A DNA stretch of 27,898 nt, from assembly GCF_020554845.1 (NCBI RefSeq), contig NZ_JAJCIA010000049.1, positions 1-27,898 on the forward strand. Reading direction: 5' to 3'. Below are positions 25,156-27,898 of this stretch, piece by piece. How positions within the stretch are numbered: position 1 is the stretch's first letter; every line of letters starts with the position of its first letter. The notes beneath the pieces were generated by a model, which worked only from the letters and a program-made list of their open reading frames with translations, had not been told where the DNA came from and did not search any database. The stretch is from Blautia faecis (GTDB lineage Bacteria > Bacillota > Clostridia > Lachnospirales > Lachnospiraceae). The translations under genes and the position numbers were made by a program.

Positions 25156-26649
25156 ATGAAGAGAAAAATAGTTACAGCGGTCATCGCGTTTATTTTATGT
25201 GCAGCAGTTGTTCCCACAGCTGGTATTTACAGCGTAATGGCAGAAAACGAGGATACGCTTCAGGTAGAGGACGGAGCTGACTATGCAGCACTTTCCGGTG
25301 TATGGAAAAATGAAGATGCACAGGCTGATGAAACTCTTACCTTAAGTGCAGACGGATTGTTTGTATATCACACCGGAGAAGGCGATGATGTTCAGGGATA
25401 TCTGGAATATGTGGATGAATACAACGACGGAAATGGCAGATATGACATGTACAATCGCATGGGCATGTGGCTGGAGGGATTTTATCTGGACTCCGCGGAT
25501 ACTCTTCATATGGGAAATGACGGAGCTGCGGTTTTTACCAGAGCAGAGGAAGATCAGGCAGAAGAGAATTCGGAAGGTCAGACTGAAAACGAAGACAGCG
25601 TGGAAAAGAAAAGCTATGTCCTCATGTCAAATAAACGCTATACAGGACTGCGCCCTCTTTATAACAATTCCAGTTGGGAAGGAGGGTATTTCTATTCCGA
25701 TATGACAGAGGACTGTATGACGGTGATCGTCAACTGCAGTGCTTTAAATGACAATGAATTCACCGGTACCCCGGAGGAATATATGGAACAGTTTGCAGGC
25801 TTTGTAAGTGAATCGGAAATAAAGGATTTCACAGCAGTACAGAACCAGGAATATACAGAGAAATTCACTTATCCGGCATATGAACTGGAATTTACCACCG
25901 GAGCAAATGAAGATACCTGCAAATGGAAAATGCTGTATTTCCAGACGGATACCAATACCTTTGCTTATGCTTACAGAGTTTCAGCGGATTTTGCTGAGGA
26001 GATGGAGGCGGAATACCGGGATGCCATTTCTTCTCTGGAGCTGACGGAGATTGAGGGCGTTGAAAATACAGAAACCACTTTCACTCAAGGGGAAGATTAT
26101 GATCCAAGTGCCGAAGGAGAGAGCCTGGAAATGTTTATCTCTTATTTTGACAGCTGGTACCAGTATGGAGATTTAAATGCCATGAATATCCGGCTTTATG
26201 GAGAAGGAACCTGGGAAATCTACAACAGCCTGAATAGTGATAAAACAGGGGGATATTTTTTTGACAGCGGTACTTTTACCACACTTGGCACAACTGCCCT
26301 GAAATTGGTCAATGACAGCGGAATCTATGTGGCAGATGTTACTTTGGATGGAGATGGCGATCTGATGCTCAGTCCTGTGATTTCCGGATATGGAAATATT
26401 TATGCAGGTGCAGCTTTTTTACGAGAGTCCGATTCTATCGCCTACGAAGCCCAGACAGCTGACGATGGTGAAGGATACGGAGACTACATTCCTGATGAAG
26501 ATTATGTAGAGGAAAGTGATCCGGGAGATACTTATTACTGGTATGATGGGGAAGGAAATGTAATGTACTTTGATGGTTCCGACAGCTATTATATAGGACC
26601 GGATGACGTGTTCTATATTGATGAGGCAGGAAGGCTGATGGAATACTGA
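25156..26649 (+). CDS. Secreted acidic protein of unknown function
   Basis: The 497-residue product starts with a Sec signal peptide (MKRKIVTAVIAFILCAA, cleavage likely after the VMA near residue 29) and lacks a lipobox. The mature part is very acidic and rich in Tyr and Gly. A first beta-rich segment with LSGVWKNED (about 45-125) looks like a lipocalin-type G-x-W start. After an acidic linker, a middle domain (about 150-300) ends in AYRVSADFAEEMEAEYRDAI, similar in pattern to the lipoprotein at 8125-9138. A second G-x-W-like segment (about 325-425) follows. The tail TYYWYDGEGNVMYFDGSDSY shares a YYW-x-GEG core with that lipoprotein. The start is ATG 25156 with AGGAGG at 25142-25147. It directly follows the LAL regulator. 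I do not recognise the family; surface ligand binding is only an inference. Confidence 0.82.
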   Translation: MKRKIVTAVIAFILCAAVVPTAGIYSVMAENEDTLQVEDGADYAALSGVWKNEDAQADETLTLSADGLFVYHTGEGDDVQGYLEYVDEYNDGNGRYDMYNRMGMWLEGFYLDSADTLHMGNDGAAVFTRAEEDQAEENSEGQTENEDSVEKKSYVLMSNKRYTGLRPLYNNSSWEGGYFYSDMTEDCMTVIVNCSALNDNEFTGTPEEYMEQFAGFVSESEIKDFTAVQNQEYTEKFTYPAYELEFTTGANEDTCKWKMLYFQTDTNTFAYAYRVSADFAEEMEAEYRDAISSLELTEIEGVENTETTFTQGEDYDPSAEGESLEMFISYFDSWYQYGDLNAMNIRLYGEGTWEIYNSLNSDKTGGYFFDSGTFTTLGTTALKLVNDSGIYVADVTLDGDGDLMLSPVISGYGNIYAGAAFLRESDSIAYEAQTADDGEGYGDYIPDEDYVEESDPGDTYYWYDGEGNVMYFDGSDSYYIGPDDVFYIDEAGRLMEY

Positions 26650-26720
26650 TAAGCAGGTAAAACTAGTACATCGTTTCGTAAATAACTATACCAATCGCGT
26701 AGGATGGGGATTCGAGTGTG

Positions 26721-26762
26721 CAGATTGCAGAAAGCCTTTTTCAAACACGCTCTGGGACGTGG
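26721..26762 (+). repeat. Dispersed intergenic repeat, copy C
   Basis: CAGATTGCAGAAAGCC, then a T tract, CAAACACGCTCTGGGACGTGG. The core is nearly identical to copy A over about 29 bases, and the ends share CGTGG. It lies between the secreted-protein gene and its terminator. Confidence 0.7.
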
Positions 26763-26799
26763 ACAAAAAGAATTTCCTGAAAAATATATGACAAATTTT

Positions 26800-26841
26800 G
26801 CAAGCCGAATACCTATGTGTATTTCGGCTTGCTTATTATTT
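26800..26841 (+). terminator. Intrinsic terminator downstream of the secreted-protein gene
   Basis: GCAAGCCGAATAC (26800-26812) pairs with GTATTTCGGCTTGC (26819-26832), with one bulged base, over a 6-nt loop and followed by TTATTATTT. The 332-base gap before the next gene holds repeat copy C, this terminator and about 140 bases of AT-rich leader with no clear promoter. Confidence 0.75.
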
Positions 26842-26981
26842 ACTGTTTTAAGATCATAGGGGATTTCATAAGCTTTCATTTTGTGATAAACTATGTGATA
26901 AAGCTAAACAAGCTTCGTGTTTTGAGCAGCGGAGATTTCATTTTGACAAAGATATGGGCAGGAGCTATCAAGGATGCAGAT

Positions 26982-27863
26982 ATGGAAAGATATCTTGAGA
27001 TAAGGATCACAGAGTCTGGAAAAGTAGGAGAGGTTTTGCGGGCTGAGGCAGGGCTTACAAAGAGGCAGATCAGTCAGGCAAAGTTCAGGCCGGGAGGTAT
27101 CCTTAAAAATGGAAAACAGTGCCGTGTAACGGAAATAGCAGTGCCTGGTGATCGGCTTCAGGTATGTCTGGAAGCGAAAGGGATTGATTCAAAGCAACTG
27201 GTGTGTCCAGATACAAGTAGTTTCATAGAACGAGGAAAAAAACAATTATTGGATTTCGAAAGACAAGAGCTGGAAGAAGGATTAAAACCCCAGAAACTTC
27301 AGATCCTTTATGAAGACCAGGATTTACTTGTAGTAAACAAGCCGGCTGGTATGGTGACGCACCCATCCGGAAGCCATTATCAGGACAGCATTTCTAACCT
27401 GCTTGCAGCCTATTTTCGTGAAAAAAATGAGACAACACGCATTCGGTCCATTGGACGTCTGGATAAAGAGACCTCCGGGATTTTACTTTTTGCCAGAAAC
27501 CAGGTGGCGGCAGCCAGATTGCAGAAGCAGAGGGAAGAAGGAAAGCTGCAGAAGAAATATCTGGCGCTTGCAGAAGGAGATTTATCAGAAGCAAATGATT
27601 CTGTATTCTGGAAAGAAATTGCTATACCACTTGCCCCGGATCCGGAAAATCCCATGAAAATGACAATTTCTCCAGATGGACTGTTGCCAGGAAGCAGGAA
27701 TGCAGTTACGTATTATAAGAACATAAAAAGTTTCGGCAATGTGACTCTTGTTGAGCTTCAGCTGGAAACCGGACGAACCCATCAGATCCGGGTTCACATG
27801 GCAGGGATAGGTCACCCTCTTCTGGGAGATACGATGTACAATCCTAGTACTGCATCCATCTAG
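26982..27863 (+). CDS. RluA-family pseudouridine synthase, apparently C-terminally short
   Basis: The 293-residue enzyme converts uridine to pseudouridine in RNA, probably 23S rRNA. An S4-like RNA-binding N-terminus (about 1-70, EVLRAEAGLTKRQISQAKF) is followed by the catalytic domain: LLVVNKPAGMVTHPSG (about 108-123), the catalytic loop GRLDKETSG with D161, and ETGRTHQIRVHMAGIGHPLL near the end. Other family members continue 25-45 residues past the GHPLLGD motif with an RQALHA-type strand; here the frame ends GDTMYNPSTASI and stops. The start is ATG 26982 with AAGGA 7 nt upstream; starting at 26817 would add a non-conserved hydrophobic leader overlapping the terminator. It is either a naturally short form or a truncated gene, since the window ends 35 bases later. 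Confidence 0.87.
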   Translation: MERYLEIRITESGKVGEVLRAEAGLTKRQISQAKFRPGGILKNGKQCRVTEIAVPGDRLQVCLEAKGIDSKQLVCPDTSSFIERGKKQLLDFERQELEEGLKPQKLQILYEDQDLLVVNKPAGMVTHPSGSHYQDSISNLLAAYFREKNETTRIRSIGRLDKETSGILLFARNQVAAARLQKQREEGKLQKKYLALAEGDLSEANDSVFWKEIAIPLAPDPENPMKMTISPDGLLPGSRNAVTYYKNIKSFGNVTLVELQLETGRTHQIRVHMAGIGHPLLGDTMYNPSTASI

Positions 27864-27898
27864 TTTTTAAAGTGTTGTTGGATATAGCTTTGCCAGTT

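Noticed and set aside
26817..26981. N-terminal extension of the pseudouridine synthase frame
   Set aside because: It starts within the preceding terminator hairpin, encodes non-conserved hydrophobic sequence and lacks a ribosome binding site, whereas ATG 26982 has AAGGA and begins at the S4-like domain.

Overview
The window looks like chromosomal DNA of a low-to-mid GC Gram-positive gut anaerobe of the Lachnospiraceae type (Blautia, Dorea, Coprococcus or Ruminococcus relatives). This is inferred from the DUF4250 small protein, the MarR plus two-gene ABC exporter operon with a long TM1-TM2 insertion, AddAB instead of RecBCD, strong AGGAGG ribosome binding sites and frequent structured intergenic repeats. 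No tRNA, rRNA, CRISPR array, complete insertion sequence or phage module was seen.

Layout. 1-55 is the tail of a structured repeat whose fuller copy is at 7820-7963. 87-260 encodes a DUF4250 protein ending in a good terminator. 332-480 holds palindromes and a compact stem-loop region. 507-5373 is an efflux operon: operators, a MarR-family repressor (TTG start), and two overlapping ABC half-transporters that form a heterodimer with one degenerate ATP site, then a terminator. 5479-7655 carries a doubtful small ORF and a HelD-like RNA polymerase recycling helicase. 7656-8124 holds the complete structured repeat and a near-consensus promoter for a lipoprotein gene (8125-9138). 9220-12959 has a SAM methyltransferase, the redox chaperone gene hslO and glutamine-dependent nadE. 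13050-13508 (minus) is a small membrane-anchored protein resembling degenerate FMN-binding domains; its 3' coding end also contains the nadE terminator. 13694-20781 is the addB-addA recombination/repair operon. 20869-22278 (minus) is an RsmF/NSUN-type rRNA m5C methyltransferase. 22579-25080 is a MalT/LAL-type LuxR regulator, followed by a secreted acidic protein (25156-26649), and 26982-27863 is an RluA-family pseudouridine synthase that ends early.

Most genes are conserved housekeeping functions: DNA repair, rRNA modification, NAD synthesis, RNA polymerase recycling and redox protein quality control. The accessory signals are (i) a 144-bp structured element with mutually exclusive pairings and two copies in the window; (ii) a dispersed intergenic repeat with four copies, two of them inverted around a divergent promoter pair; (iii) two extracytoplasmic proteins that seem to share a middle domain and a C-terminal Tyr/Trp-rich motif, one of them next to a LAL regulator; and (iv) a small ORF before helD whose protein-like frame opens only if one A is dropped from an A6 run. 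All family assignments were made by reading motifs by eye, without database searches.
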